Assembly (NCBI RefSeq): GCF_004027225.2
Contig: NC_044278.2
Location: 100,556,743-100,620,742 of the forward strand
Length of the DNA: 64,000 nt
Reading direction: 5' to 3'
Source of the DNA: Strigops habroptila
Lineage: Eukaryota; Chordata; Aves; Psittaciformes; Psittacidae
The stretch's first letter is position 1. Each line of letters begins with the position of its first letter. Positions 1 to 14,300 of the stretch are shown here, one piece after another. The notes below the pieces were generated by a model that did no database searches, was not told where the DNA came from, and saw only the letters and a list, made by a program, of their open reading frames with translations. A program made the position numbers and the translations under genes.

Positions 1-1961
1 GCATCCATGTGGTCCCTGTTTGGGAACACCAAAGCCACATCAGCTCCAGCAGATAGGTTTTTGTTATCTGCTCTGCCTCTACAACCCCCAATGGAGCCAA
101 GAGATCTCAGAGCACATTGGCATAACAATGAAATGTGTGGAGATAAGGTAAGAAAGAACATTGTTCCCTGTCTTTAGTACTAACAATGGAGAAAGTGGCT
201 TCTTCTGAGAACTAGGATGTGCCCAAGCCCACAGACAGGCACAGGGACCTGAAAAAGCAGTTCTTTTCTAGAGTAATTTTTGAAACAGGTCCCCTTCTCT
301 CTTAGTATGGAGGTAAAAAGACTGAAAGTCACCAAAAATCTATTCCACATTCAAAGAAGAGCCCCTGTATGGGCAGGAGAATAGACAGAAGACCTTCCTC
401 AGTAAAGCCCATCAAGTCACTCTTAAGAGTGAATCAGCTGCTAATGAGGCAACAGACAACACTAAGAAAACAACACACAAAAAACTATTTCATCAGGAAA
501 TTTAAAGAAACAAACAGGGCATTAGGCACATGGTACGTACAAACTTACACAGCACGTGAGGGAGAGCAGTCGTATGGCTCCCTGAAGACTGCAGAAACAT
601 TCTCCAACCTTAAGCAGCAAGTTCATTTGGAAAATGTGCATATATGTAGTCAAGAGAAAAATGGTTTGCAATTCTATGTGTACTATACAGACAATATTTC
701 AAAGCTCCACCTTCAATTTGCTGCTTTAGGCCAAGTATTTGTATATATAAACAACATATGTATCTTATAAGTGTATGTATATCAAACAGAAGGAAGGCCC
801 TGACTGATGAAATCTGTTTCACAACTCCACAGGCTCCAAGAGAAACAACTGGTTTATGCAGGAAACGAGTATTTGAGGCTAAGCAACATGTAAGATTTGT
901 CTGCGGCGAAGGCTCTCGTATGTGGCAGCAACACATTACCTATTCTACACTATTACTACTTCCTTTTTTTAGGTAGATTATAATTGGCTCTTCTAGCCCA
1001 ACGTGTGTAAACAGAAAACAATACAAAAAAACACACATTCCAAATTCAACATCAAAAAGTAGCATAGAAACTACAAAGGTAGAGTCACAAGTTGTGACCA
1101 AATTAATGAATTAAGTATGGATTTCAGGTGTTCTCCTGGTACATCAAGTATTTTATCTAATCTAAATATGACAGCACTAAGTGACACTAGTTCCGTGTTA
1201 CAGCCATCTCACACTTCATTATTTTGAATAAATACAAAAATGGAAAGCAGGCAGTGGATGCTGATCTGATATTCAATACCAGAGTTATAAAACTAAACCA
1301 ATAAAAGTAGCAGAGCAGCTTAGGAAGAGAAAACAAAATTCATTTTTACATCTTTGCAGAGATTAAAACACCATCCCATGCAGAATTAGTGTAATATCCC
1401 ATAACCTGCTTCACACATTTGTTGGGATAGTACCCAGGTACGTAATCATTAGAAGCTGCTGATATAGCATATTTTATGAGTAACTTTTGCTATTCCTTCC
1501 ATGAATACAAGGAAATGGTTTGCAAAACTTGATCTTCCCTACTGCAATAATCTTCATTTTCTTTCACATTCCTACCAAAGACTTGCTTCTTCCCTAATAC
1601 CAACAGCAAGAAGTGAACTGAACTTCTGCCCGTACCCCTCCAAATTATTCCTCCTTTTGGTCTGTTTTGTATATGGGAGCACAGAGTTGGCTACTTGTGC
1701 TTCAGTGGAGTTCTCACTTGCCATTTCATTGGATAATGCAGGCCAGATATTGGGAGAGAGTTTCAGAATTTCGGAGAAGTACTATGACCTTGGAAGGAGC
1801 TTGATTCCCTAGATACTGGAAAACTGAAATGTCAAAATGTAGCAGCCGTTCAACTCATCATTCTCTAGTTCAGCTCCAGAATTCGTACGCACCTCTTACA
1901 AAATCTGCTGCAGTTGGGTAGTAGTCTGATGACTGCTTTTGTTTCACAACACGATGGCAGC
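1..1961. other. Intergenic sequence, nothing recognised
   Basis: AT-rich sequence downstream of PDS5B. Open frames here are short, lack homology I can see, and have no splice context. No repeats recognised. Confidence 0.6.
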
Positions 1962-1964
1962 ATT

Positions 1965-2165
1965 TAGAATCACAGAATCTCTCCAGTTGGAAGGGACCAA
2001 GAAAAATCAGAGTTCAACTCCCTGCTCCTTCCAGGACTACCTAAAACTACACCATATGACTAAGAGCATTGACAGATGTTCCTTAAACTATGACAGGCTT
2101 GGTGCCATGACCATTTCTCTGGGGAGCCTGTTCCAGTGGCCAAGCACATCCTCTGTGAAGATCTG
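1965..2165 (-). mobile_element. CR1 LINE, 3'-end fragment (old)
   Basis: On the plus strand the fragment begins with GAATCACAGAATCTCTCCAG and TTGGAAGGGACC, the reverse complement of a CR1 tail, and runs to TGGGGAGCCTGTTCCAGTG. It is diverged and truncated. The element lies on the minus strand, the same sense as PDS5B, downstream of the gene. Confidence 0.7.
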
Positions 2166-5100
2166 ATGTTGCAAACGAGAAAGATTTGGAAACCTGGCTG
2201 GTTGGGACGCACTGAAAAGAATGAAAAGCACCAATGACTGGGCATAAGAGACACACTGTCATGTGGGAGAGGACACACATACATGTGAGGGAAGGGGAGA
2301 ACTAGCCCAGGCTGCTAAGAAGGTATACTGAAATTAGAAAGACTGGGTCACCAGGGTTTCACAAAAAGCTGCTAAGAAAAGAGGTCACACTGAAAGATTT
2401 AGTGAGAGGCATTGTAGGAGACATCATTACCAATGGTTATGTGTTGCTATCTACAGTGTGCACCTGTGAGGACAGTTGCTATTAGGCAGCTTTGAGAGCT
2501 CTAGTTTCCAGATGGCTTATATCTTGGTCTCTTTTGCCTCATTTTTAGTGCTGCATTTACATGGATGCTGCCTTAACCTTATCTTCCTACCTATGGAGGT
2601 TAGAATCCTCTTTTGCCCAACTATTTCAAATTCCTTATGCTTGCCCTTAGCAGCAGCTGTCATCCTCTTTCAACAAACACACTCTGGCCACTAGTCTCAA
2701 TTCTGTGTGTCTTCTGACATACATTTGAACACTCCAACTTCTTCCTCCAAATCAAAGAAAGCAACACATCTTCAGTTCTCCTCTCTTACATAATTATTAA
2801 AAATGAGAATATCATAATCACTAACATAGTTCCTCTTATCTAGCCTTTCATCTTGAACAGAAGAATCCTATCACTGGTCATCTGGTATTGAGTAACTGCT
2901 TTCCCATCTCATTTATCTGTTGATTCCCTACCCTTTCCTCATCTCTCTAGCATCTTTCAAATTAATAACTCATTTCTAATATACCGTTTTTCACCCAAGA
3001 CACCTCCACATAGCATTGTTTTTTCATCGCCTAATCCATATAACAGAAGATAAACAGAAGGTAAATAAAACCATTACTTTTCACTCCTTCCTCCTCCAGG
3101 TCTTATCTTTTGAAATGGTTATGGAAGGACAACAGTAAATGCCTTTTGGGGAAAACCCAGAGGCAGTTTTCACTGCCTTTCAGAGTATGCTGCAGCTCAA
3201 ATGCTCCAGAGAAATGGTTGTGTACATCAGGTTCACATAACACGTCACTGCATCTATAGGTACAGCTATAAAATGCTGCTTAAAATGAACACCTTATTGT
3301 TTTATTAAATATGGATTAAAACCTCTTCTGTTCTTCAAAATATCTTTAGTTTACAGAATTTAATTTTGCTGAATAGAAAGACACTACAGAAACATGTAAG
3401 ATTAAAACATATCTATCAAAAAGGCAACTGTTCCAAAGACTATTTCAAGGTGCCATGACTTTAGAAGAAAGCTGGTTTACATTATCAGCGTGTCTTCTCA
3501 ACATACTAAAGAAAAAGCTTTTTAGGGCAAGAATGTTTCATTCTAACACATTCTTTTATAACAGCAGCATAAGTTACTACTACTTAGATTGTTACTGTTT
3601 TGTTCTCTTATACTGCGTATCATAATTCGAGCAATTGTCTTCTATCTATAGAAAATTAGTAAAATGCAACAATACTGACAGAGCCTTACAGAACCTAACA
3701 TCTAAAACCTTCAGCTTTCTGGATCTGTTCAGAACTATGTAACAGATTTGTGAAATGCATTATTTTTTAATAACAAAATTACTTCCAAGTAAGCAGTCAG
3801 CATATTCAATGATACTGCTTGGATTTTCAAAATACTGTGTTTCTTTGTATCTACATACATGAGGTAGGATACAAGCAGCAGAAACACAACTAGCCAACAC
3901 CTTACAAGATGTTATTCATCCTCCAAAGAAACTATATGTTAAAACTAATTCCAACTCATCACATGATGACTGAAATACTGATTTGCAGGGGTAGAAATCT
4001 GTATTTGAGACTTTCTTCGTTCTTCCATAGATATAATACAATGCTGCTAACTCAAAAGAATATACAATATACATCTTCATTATAAAAATGAAAGTGGTAC
4101 TTTTTAAAACCACATCATGACTGTAGTGAGGCACTGGAAAAAAAAATGTAGGTGTGAAGCGTTACTGCATATACACACTGTATGATACTATGTTTATCTT
4201 GCCTACGTAAATATAATGGCACTTGGTAAACTCTGTGCGGAGAGGTCAGACCTTTTAGACAGCAGAATTCGATGAACTTTTAAGCAAGTTGTCCTGTATT
4301 TCCATACCAGTTGGCACCATTCAGGTCTTTACTTTTCTACTCGCAACAAAATGCCAGGAGCTGTACTGTACATAATGAAGCAGGTGTCCTATGTTGGACA
4401 AACCTGCTGACATAGCAGGGAGTCTGCTTATGCTTGTGGAATGTAAGTCACTTCTGTCAGCATTAGGAAATCGCACCTAAATTAGGAAATATCTTTTGTA
4501 AAGGCAAACATCCAACAAAGATGCAAAGACTGGAATGGCAATCTGAGCATGAAAAGAACCAAGAATGCATCCAGGTTCTTTTCCTGATGGAGGACTAGAC
4601 AGAGGTTCTTAGGTGAATTTTATCATTTTGGTCATCATAAAGCCATCGGACTAATGGGATGACCATCTAGAACTCATCTTAACCATGTGTTTGTAGAAAT
4701 GCTGCCTTGGACAAACATGCTGGTATAGCTGAACATGTTTCTTTGAGAAATTATTTGTAAAATATGTGCTGCGCCTACCTTGATGATTTATATATATATT
4801 TAAACACAGACAAGTTTAAAAATATCACAAACTCAGATTTTTGTATGTCCAAGGTAAACAGTTTTACAATACATGTATGCTCCCTTCATTACATGACCTA
4901 TTTACAAAAGTGTTAGAAGAGTCAAACATATCAATATACTTGGGTATGTACTTGTATTTGCACAGGACAAATGCAATGAAGAACTAACCCCACAGAACCA
5001 TAGGGATGCAAACTTGCAGGATCCAAAATCTACTCTGTGTGTTCACAAAAGCAGACTTTGATAATCTGTCAAAACCTACACCAGACATGCAAAAAATAAC

Positions 5101-5489
5101 AAGAAAACTGTACACACACCTCTATGTGAAGTCTGGTGGTGGTTTGGGTTTTTTTAGAGTATCAGATGACAAATGCTATGCCAGAATGAAGTATTTAATC
5201 TTCAAACCTAAGCTTTTTTGCAAGTTACTTACAAACTGATCATATTCATTTTCAGTGGAAATGTCTTTAATAATATGAGTGCTTTTTTTATAAATTCTAA
5301 TGGTTTTGTTCATGTAGATTGAAATGTCAAACCAGCAAATGTCAAAATATTCAAAAAAGGGTTTAATTTTGCTAGAAAATGAAGTCAATTGGCAGAGTCA
5401 AGTATAGTTAATACAGGATTCTAGAGTGTCCTAGGTGTACTCACACTAGAACTTTCAAGCAATTTCATATTTCCTTCCTATTGGAGTGT
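2166..5489. other. Intergenic or distal 3' UTR, no gene seen
   Basis: AT-rich sequence. 2490-3120 is conspicuously pyrimidine-rich on the plus strand. A minus-strand AATAAA at 3306-3301 followed by a GGTGTT stretch could be a distal poly(A) site of PDS5B. No coding potential recognised. Confidence 0.5.
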
Positions 5490-8294
5490 TTTAGCTAGCC
5501 CTAAATATTTATTATCTCTGTTGGTGACAAGTGAAATATCCCATGCTTCTGGAATCAGAGTGAATTATTATTAAACACTAGTATCAAGATTACAATCACT
5601 GTTTTCATTCTGCATATGAACTACAGATCACTGAAAGTCTCCTGTTGCACTGCAGCAAGAAAAGTAAATGTAACCCAAATGAGCTTAATTTGCTGCGAAG
5701 TACAGCAAGATACTTCGGTAATCTCACAAAAATGTCATACTGGAACTTGTTACAGTGAGTTCAATTTGATCTTTTAATGTAATACAGTACATTTTTATAA
5801 ACTTAACATTATCATTGCAGAAGAGCATGCTAACTCAGTGTTAGCAATTTATCTTTTATACATAATTATACTCTACTGTAGCTACTGTACGCAGATCTCT
5901 AAATGTTAGTACATAAAATATTCATTTTCTTTATATGAGATGAGAATGAACTTAGAAGAGGTTTGAATATAAGAATGAAATATTTGCTGTGCCTATTTCT
6001 CAAGAAATAATGAATTACACATTATAACCCAAGAAATCATCATTTAAATTGCAAAACTATAGTTTAAATTTACATTAGACATTGTGATCAGTAATGTGCA
6101 TCAATATTCCATGAAGTTTAACCTAACCATGTTTATGCACATAAAGCCTCAAGAGTCTGCAGCAGTTTCAGCATCAATTTTTCATATTTTTTGTATAAAA
6201 TGGACTTAAAGGTACATCTTCCATAAATGTTTTCAGTGCAATTCTGTCAAAAGAGGAAAATATAAAGCTAGCTTTCAATCATTTTATACCATAAAAAACA
6301 CCCCAGCAACTTGCATTTGCACTGCTGAAGCGTAAGTAAGCCAGTTCTGTTGTGCCAACTGTTTCAAAGTCAATTCAAATCAACCGTAATTGCCTTTTTA
6401 GGCAGCATTTCCCCTATACCTATAGGTATAAATGTTGAAAAGCTGAATACTGAAGGGAGTAGGGGGGAAGTGAAGCTGAGGCAGAATAATCTAATATTTA
6501 TAATACCTTTTTCCATTAGTAAAAAAAAAAAACATAATGAAAAAGTTATAACTGTTTCTTTAGTGGTGATCTTATAATTTGGAAACCAGTAAATCCGTGT
6601 TTTAGTATTATCGTTTCCTCTAATCTTTATAGGCCACCCTGCAACTCTAACTTACTTTATTGATGGATTATGTGAAAATGCTTCATTATTCACTGAGATA
6701 AAATTTTCTCAAGTTAGAAATTGATTTTTGTACATGTTGTCAGCTGTAGGGAACCAGAGGGAGAACAGCACCTGGAATTATCGTATGCGCTTGGCTAAGC
6801 ATAGTGTAGTAACCTATACATTTTGGTTCAAGGACACAGTTTGTAAACTGTAAAACTGCATACAGGATACTGCTTTAAGTATTTTCTCTTTTTTTTTCTT
6901 TTTTTCCAGATTATACCTTAAAAATAAAAAATAAAAATCAAAAACCCAACCTCTTTATGGTAGCAGAAAATAAAAATGGAGCTTCATTCAAATCTTGAAT
7001 ACCCTGACTGCAATAATCAGCAGCCGGTTATTCAACAAAAACTTAGCTCTTCATACCAAAAAAATTTGGCTCAAAACCCAAAAACAAAACAAAAAGGTAC
7101 AATAAACTCTCAATAAAAGATTCTCTCATGAGGCAACCTACCATATACTACTGCTAGATACGAGTTTCCAAAAAAACATTACATCCCATTTTCAGCACAT
7201 TTTTCATAAACATGCAACTTCACTATAAAATACAAAACACTTGGCTCTCAAGAACAGCTTTATAAAGACACACTGCATCAATAAAATTTTTCTTTGTGAT
7301 TAACTTTACATTGTAATAAGAACTGTATTTTCACTAATGTTTATATATCAGATTTCATATTATAATGTAGTAATAATTTGCTCTTTGTGAACATCATGTT
7401 CAGAAGGAAATATCTATACACATTAACATACTAGACTATTAAAAACTCAGTTACAGAATTTTATTGATACAGTAGATTAATAAAAACTGATGGGGAAGAT
7501 AAAATGGGTAGGGTATTCAGTACATTTTTTAATAACACACTTTTAAAATTAAAATATTTTAAATCCTTTTTGAATTTTCAATGCCACTAGAAGTCCAGAA
7601 AAGTCTGGCATCAATACTGAGGTGTAAAACAAACAACTTCTTTCACAATTTGCATCTCTTGTATTATTCTATCCAACATTGTTCAACTGTAAAAGAAAGT
7701 AATTTAGCACCTCTGATGATAAGTAGGTGCCTAAAGGTAAACACTAGGTTAAATCCATGAAGGAAACAAAGACCATTTTTTTTCCTTCTTCTTCTCAACA
7801 AATAGTGGCAAAAGAAAGTGGCACTATTTGTTCAACTGATTTTGTTTTCACAGTTAAATGTCAACAAGAGTACAAATACGAACACTGACAGATATTGCTT
7901 GAGATCAATTTTCAACAAACTGTTCTTTTTAAATCAATAGATCCAATAAACAGTGGGGTACTGTCAGTTTAAAGCCGCAGATAAAAGCTATACAAGCACT
8001 TTAGAAGTCAGAAACATTAAAAAAAGAACTATTTACAGTTTTCTTCTTTAGTTCATATGTCTACAAAGCCAGCGCACATTACACTTCACAAAAATCCACA
8101 GTTAATGATATCAACGTGTGTGGCTAAAGCTTGTGACCTAGGGACTGCAAATGCAGGGGCAGGAAAAGTAAAATAGGTTTTGTCTTTTGTTCAGCAACCC
8201 CATTTGTGCACTAACAGCTTCATTCAGTCTCAAGCTTTACAGTAAAAGCATTCTTCAAAGCTTTCACCTGGAAGGCTGATAACTACATGCTCAC
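5490..8294 (-). other. PDS5B: PDS5B 3' UTR, distal end uncertain
   Basis: The AU-rich sequence after the stop has no splice signals I would trust and no repeats, as expected of a long 3' UTR. Candidate AATAAA signals on the minus strand are at 7465-7460, 6661-6656, 5513-5508 and 3306-3301. The human 3' UTR is, as I recall, just under 3 kb, which would favour 5513. I cannot decide between them without transcripts. Confidence 0.5.
8030..8037 (-). promoter_or_regulatory. Pumilio-type element in 3' UTR
   Basis: The minus strand reads TGTAAATA, a match to the Pumilio response element UGUANAUA, about 260 nt after the stop codon. A second copy is at 4906-4899, which counts only if a distal poly(A) site is used. 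A match to an 8-mer this short can arise by chance in AU-rich sequence. Confidence 0.35.
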
Positions 8295-8330
8295 TCATCG
8301 CCTTTCCCTTTTGGAAGTTCTGCGACGGAC
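8295..8330 (-). CDS. PDS5B: PDS5B exon Y (last coding exon, stop)
   Basis: The final 36 coding nt encode [11 protein letters not shown] and a TGA stop at 8297-8295. The acceptor is CTCCAAACAG. This Arg-rich terminus matches the human end RRRSAKRERR with two changes and fixes the gene's identity and 3' end. The exon continues into the 3' UTR. Confidence 0.96.
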   Translation of the reverse strand, partial: VRRRTSKRERR

Positions 8331-11300
8331 CTGTTTGGAGAAAAAGCATTTGAAATGTTTTTACAGGAAAATATTTGAAAAATTCAGGAATAAATATATT
8401 TTATAATGGAAAAAATACTTAAGTCTCACAATAACATTTGAGTAACCGTATACAGTGTCATTCCTTACTCATTGCAGGGACAAGACCCAGTCAATGACCA
8501 GGACATAACTTTGTTTGATGATATTGAGTCTGCATCCTTCAAATCTTAAAAAATCATCTAGTTTCATTTTTTAGAGTTTTCCTATACTCAGATGTTCCAA
8601 TCATCAGAAGTGTCCAAAAGCGTGAAGGCATTCACAGTACCATTTTTAGTATTGCTACTAACATTACTAATGTAGTTGTATGAAATAAATATAAACTTAT
8701 TTTAACATATTTGCATATGCTGGTAAGAGGAAGAAGTTTGTTTAGGATTTTGCTCCAAGATCCCGTACTTATTTTCCAGCACTATTCATTTTGTGTCTTT
8801 TTTTTTTTGTATAAAGAAACATTTTTCACTGTTATGATCTAGCTGAGAAGAATGGGCAGGAGTTACCTGGAAAATAATTGCCATGAGGTCATACACAACT
8901 CATAAGCTATACAGAACAGAAAATAGAAGATGCTTGACAAAACCTGACATTTGCTAAGGAATGCAGCTTCTCTGGGAAGCTACAGTGTGGTGCCACTACA
9001 CAACAGTGGTGGTTCACAACCACCTCATTCATTTTAAAGGAGGAAGGTTAAGCTCTAGGAATAGGAGCTTAACCTTAACAGAAGTCATTCTCCGAACATT
9101 GACACACAGAGGACACCACAAAGACTCTCAAAGAAAATCTCAAGCATTTCTCTTACATTAATTGTGGAAACTTCCTCTTCTTCCGTTACCTCTTCCTGGG
9201 GAATGTCATCACTGACAGGTGAGCTACTCTGAAAAACGTCCATCTCTTCGCTAGATTCATTCTCTTTACTGGCTGCTTGTTTGGAGCGTCCTGCACGGCT
9301 ACAATCAGAAAAAAAATACAGATCATTTTCACAGTATATGGCTCTGCACGTGTATAAACACATGTATAAGAGCAAACACGCTAAAAAACCACCAGCCTTA
9401 CCATTTCATGTTATATAATACTAGGTCTTATATACCCATCTAGTTCATCCACACATGGAATAGAAGTGAAACTAGGAGTCTGGACAACAGCATTTTAAAA
9501 CTCATTCTTCCAGGTTAAAGGGTTAGGAGTACAAAGTTGGACAATTTCTGCCTCTACACAAGATAGATTTTTCACTTCAGTGCGAGAATACGGGCCTAAG
9601 AAGGTTGACACAACAGTAACCAGTGAACAGGAGAAGCCGAACAGCCAGAGACACAATACTTGGTTGGTTTTTCTTTTTCCCCTTCTATTCAATTCCATGA
9701 ATAGATGTGCTCTACTTCGACAGGAGTTTATACACAACAAGATTTTAATAACTGCATCGATGCTTTTACCGACCTAGAAGAACCTTTGTTGCTGTTTATG
9801 AAATTAACACTATAATGAACCTGAATGCAAATCTGCCAAGTTAGCTCATGCTAAGAGCTGGAAATAATCAGGATAGCAATACCTTCATCAGGATAATCAA
9901 GAAAAATCAGTCGACAATATCATAAATTGCCTGTTAGTGGTGGAAGCTGAACCACAAGCAAAAAGCACCCATTTGCTTAAAATAAGAACTAGTCCCCCTC
10001 CTGCCTTAAAACAAAAAGGTCAACTAGATATGTATCCAAAAACTACACAGTTGAACACATATCACCATTTTGGTTGGGTCATTAGCACAGTTCAGAATCA
10101 AATCCCAGAATCATCCCGCTTACTGCAGATGTGGTCTTGGTGCACCCAAACTTGGTGCACCAAACATGACTTTCTGGATGAAATTAAACCAGAAACTGTT
10201 CCAAACAGCCAACAAACAAGCTTCAGTCCCCAGTGGGGGCACATATCCAGAACAGCTGCCTTCTGACAGCATCAAAGCACACATGTGGTGGGAACCACAC
10301 TAAAATCTATACAAAATAGAATCTCTGAATTGCATATAGTAATTATAGTGTAGTATAGGGGCTTTCAGCATCAACCAACCAACATGACACCTGCTGATAA
10401 ACAAAACAGATTAGCCCAACTCAAGCCTTCCAAGACTGATAGAAACAAGAGAATTGAAAAGGAAAGATAAGAATTACTCACAAGTTCATCTTTTCACAGA
10501 TTACAAAAATAAGCCAGCTCACATGCACTAACTGGTAACCCAGTGGGCTATCAGAAATAGGTTATACACTATCACCTCATAGGTAAAATCTCAAATTCTT
10601 ATGACAAATCCAAGGAGCCCAGAAAGCTTTAAGCATTTGAATTCTATATATATGGATCTATCTTGTGGTACGCAGCACTGCTCAGTCTATTAGCTCCTTC
10701 CTCTTAAAACTGCTGTAGATGCACATGTGTAGAAAAGGGAGAAAGGTCTGACCACAATGCACTTTGAAAACTGAGGAATTATTGTGCTCTCACCTTCTTG
10801 TTGCAGATTGGGAAAGAGGACAGTCACAATTTGGGTGGTGTGATCACACACAAAAAAACTTATCTTTTTTTTTTATTATTTTTGGATGAAATCTAGAATA
10901 GACCCACAACTCCCAACTTACTTCAGCTCCTTGTGCCAGCAACAATGTACGTACACGTGAACAAGAGTTATGCCTGTTACTCATCGTGTACTCAGTCTAC
11001 TTTGTTTAAAATGGGGTAAAGAAATACACTGATTTCACTGCAAAATTAATCAGAAGCTATTTAAGTATTAGCACATCACCCAACAATAGCTTGTGGGCAT
11101 GTCTTCTCTGCACGACAGTAGCAGTTTCCAACTCTTGTTTCACTGTATATGTAGCAGTGACTTCTGCAGTAACCAAGACAGTGTCAGGACCTGTGTTTCT
11201 GATTACAGAGTAAAGGAGCAGGAGAGGTCTAACCTGAGGTAGGGAAATAGAACACTGTCTTGGGATATTGTGCGTGCAAAATGCCAGAACATGCAATCTG

Positions 11301-14300
11301 GTGTGAAATTAGAGTTTGAATTGAGGGTACAAGCTTGTTCCGGCAAAGATCTTTGTTACAGAAGATTCTCCAGGGACAGGCAAATTGGTACATTAAGGTG
11401 CCAGAGGAAGATCAAAATGATGCTAACTAAGCCCAGAAGCTAGAAAAACAACAGAGTAATACAAAATGCCAGACTGAAGATGTGCATAAGTAGTGCCCTA
11501 AGGAATTTATCACCAGGGTCTGGAAAAGTATCTTGCAAATCTGTTCTACAAGATGCAGTTTGATACCTGTGAGCAGGTTAAGTCCTGTCCACTTACACAC
11601 CTCTGCTTTATGTATGTTGTATATACATGTACAGAAAAGGTAGACATATCTGTAGTTTCTGACAGCAGGTACAAGAAAATGAAGCTAGCCACAGAGTCTA
11701 CCTTCATTTTAGAGCTTAATCTGCCTCAGAATGCTCAAGAGCTACTATCCTTCATAGATTGTAGCACATTTTTTTCATCTGGAAATGATTCAAGTGGATA
11801 ATAAGGCCACAAATTACAAAGTGATCATTAATTTAAGCATCAGAATAAACTTAATTCTCCACAATACTGTTTAACCACAGTAACAATTTGATTCTTCCTC
11901 CCTATCCAAAACAAATGGGAGCACTTTTTACTCCTTGAAGTCCTAATAAAGCCCTGTCTTTAAGGCTTCACATGCCTTATTTTCTCCTAGAAGAGCAAAG
12001 TTGCGTATATGCTACCTGCGCACGTTAAACTTACTCATAGCCTCTTGCTCTGGTCTGAGGTGTTCTGGGAGAAGCAGCTAGGGAAAATATTTTAGAAATA
12101 GCAATGGAAATTTATTTTCTTATCTGTCAATTGAAGGATTCTGAAATACTTTCAGTAAATGATTGTTTGGGGGCACAGAGCCATAGTTCTAATTTTCACT
12201 ATATACAAATTTAGAAAATGTTCCCCACTTACACTTTTTTTGGCTGTGATGGTGGTGTGTTTGATGACCTTCCTCGTCTTTTCTGTGGCGTAGACTGTGC
12301 TGATTCAACTGTACTAGTTTCAGATGGTTCTGCTCTGTTTTGAGGAAGACCCAAATCGCAAAGTATCAAATTATAACTAATGTCCAAGAATAAAAAAGAT
12401 GCAGCTTACAAGAAGACAGACTTACCTCTGCTGTGTTCTTTTCGGTGTCCTATTTTGCCTGCCTTTTGGTTTTTGTTCAATGTTTTCAGTTTGCCTTTCT
12501 TCCTCTTCCTCCTCCTCTTCTGCTGCAGCTGCTGGCGGTTGTTTTTTTTTGCTCCTTTTTGACGACTTTGCTACTGGTTCTTCCTTTGGTGTTCCCCCAT
12601 TATTTGCTTTGGGAGGGCGTCCTCTTCTCCCTTTCTTTGGTGGACTATTCTGTTCATCCTCACTTTCTATTACATCTTCTTTTAGCCTTTTTTCCTCTTG
12701 CCATTGTGTTTCATCAGATTCTGAAACAACTGCGGGTCTCTTCCTTCCCCGTTGACTGCCTCTAAGTTTCTGCTCTTGACCCAGTTTATTGAGGTCATCT
12801 ATGCTTAGTTTCTCTTCCGCATCTGTGATAGCTGCTTTCTTCCTTCCTCTAGGCTTCTCCATCTCTGACTGAAAAGGTAAGATTACACCTTTAAATTTAA
12901 AAGTTAAACTGCCATATTAAACTGTCAGGTATGCAAAAGCTACAGAAACTTCACCCTCCAAGAGAAAGACCCTTCAAGTTACACAACTTCATAACAATCT
13001 ACACAATCTAAGACTGTCCACCATATCCATTTCAGAAACCTTTGCAAACGTATAAACACAAACATACATATAAAATGCCAGACAAGAGAGAAAGATTATT
13101 TCAAACACTGAAGTGTGTAAGGTCTTCATTTGTGTGCTCACCTGTGTCAAACACAATTTGCTAGAACATCCATAACTGCATTTTTATCAATAAGAAAATA
13201 TAAAGATATAGAAGATGGGAATTATCAACTTGTGGCTTCAGCTCTGTGTGAACTACCAGGGTGCTCATGCCCGGCTCCCATGCTGGCAGTGGCAACGAAT
13301 TAATACAGAATACAACAGGTAACCTGAATTTATAGTTGTAGAAAGAAGCACAGGTATTAGTGGTAGCTGCCAAAGCATGGCTGTGAGAGCTGCACTCAGA
13401 CTCAACGTTTGCTTTGTGCAGCAAAAACCCCACCCAACCCTGAGAAGAATCATAGAATGTTTGGGTCGGAAGGGACCCCCTAAAGATCATCTCATTCCAA
13501 ACAACCTGACATGTGCGGGGACACCTCCCACTAGACCAGGTTGCTCAAAGCTCCATCCAACCTGGCCTCGAACATTTCCAGGGATGGGGCATCCACAACT
13601 TCTCTGGGCAACCTGTGCCAGTGCCTCACCACCCTCACAATAATGAATTTCTTCCTAATATCTCATCTAAATCTACCCTCTTTCAGCTTAAAACCATTGC
13701 CCCTTGTCCCATCACTACAGGCCCCTGTAAAGTCTTTCTCCACCTTTTCTTATAAGCCCCCTTCCTACGTTTGAACAGTGAAGACATCTCCTGTCGGTTC
13801 ATGACTTCAGCGACACAGCTGTTGACCTAGAACAGCAACATCCCTGTTATTCCCTGTTCTGTTTGCTTTTGCAGTGACTGTACATGTGTGATTGCAGTTG
13901 CTTTTACCAGGTAAATAGTTGTAGCCAAGTTTCATAGTAAAGTTTCCCCCTTTGGGTTTAACTGTGTCCCACAACCTTAGAACTAACATGTTACATTATG
14001 ATTTAATCTGGACAAATATCCTGAATAGTAACATCTTTAAAATGTGGACTTTCTGCTTCCCGATTAAAATTCTGCTTCTCAGTTAATGCTTGGTATAATC
14101 TGTTCCCCAGTTCTAAAAAACCCAAATGAGTTCTGAATCAATAACCTTAAGCAGCTTGATTACATACTCAAAGTGAAATACAAATGCCCTCAAAAGTACC
14201 CAAAATACTGAACAGTATTTGCTTTATCACTTAGCTTTGTCAGTTACCAATTCAGCCGAATGCTTGTAAACATGAATTGCATGCCGGCAGCTGTTTAGAC

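Noticed and set aside
369..770. Open frame of 133 codons as a gene
   Set aside because: No recognisable domain, no splice or promoter context, and low-complexity intergenic surroundings.
2490..3120. Pyrimidine-rich stretch as a repeat shared with 42180-42340 and 48560-49000
   Set aside because: The composition is similar but I find no alignable shared sequence between them.
1..8294. The neighbouring gene KL, expected downstream in the conserved vertebrate order
   Set aside because: No exon-like sequence or GC-rich promoter is seen below PDS5B here. It presumably lies further away.
12422..12862. The frame beginning MEKPRGRKK as a gene with its own start
   Set aside because: The Met is internal: the acceptor at 12869-12870 precedes TCA GAG, and the phase fits exon U.
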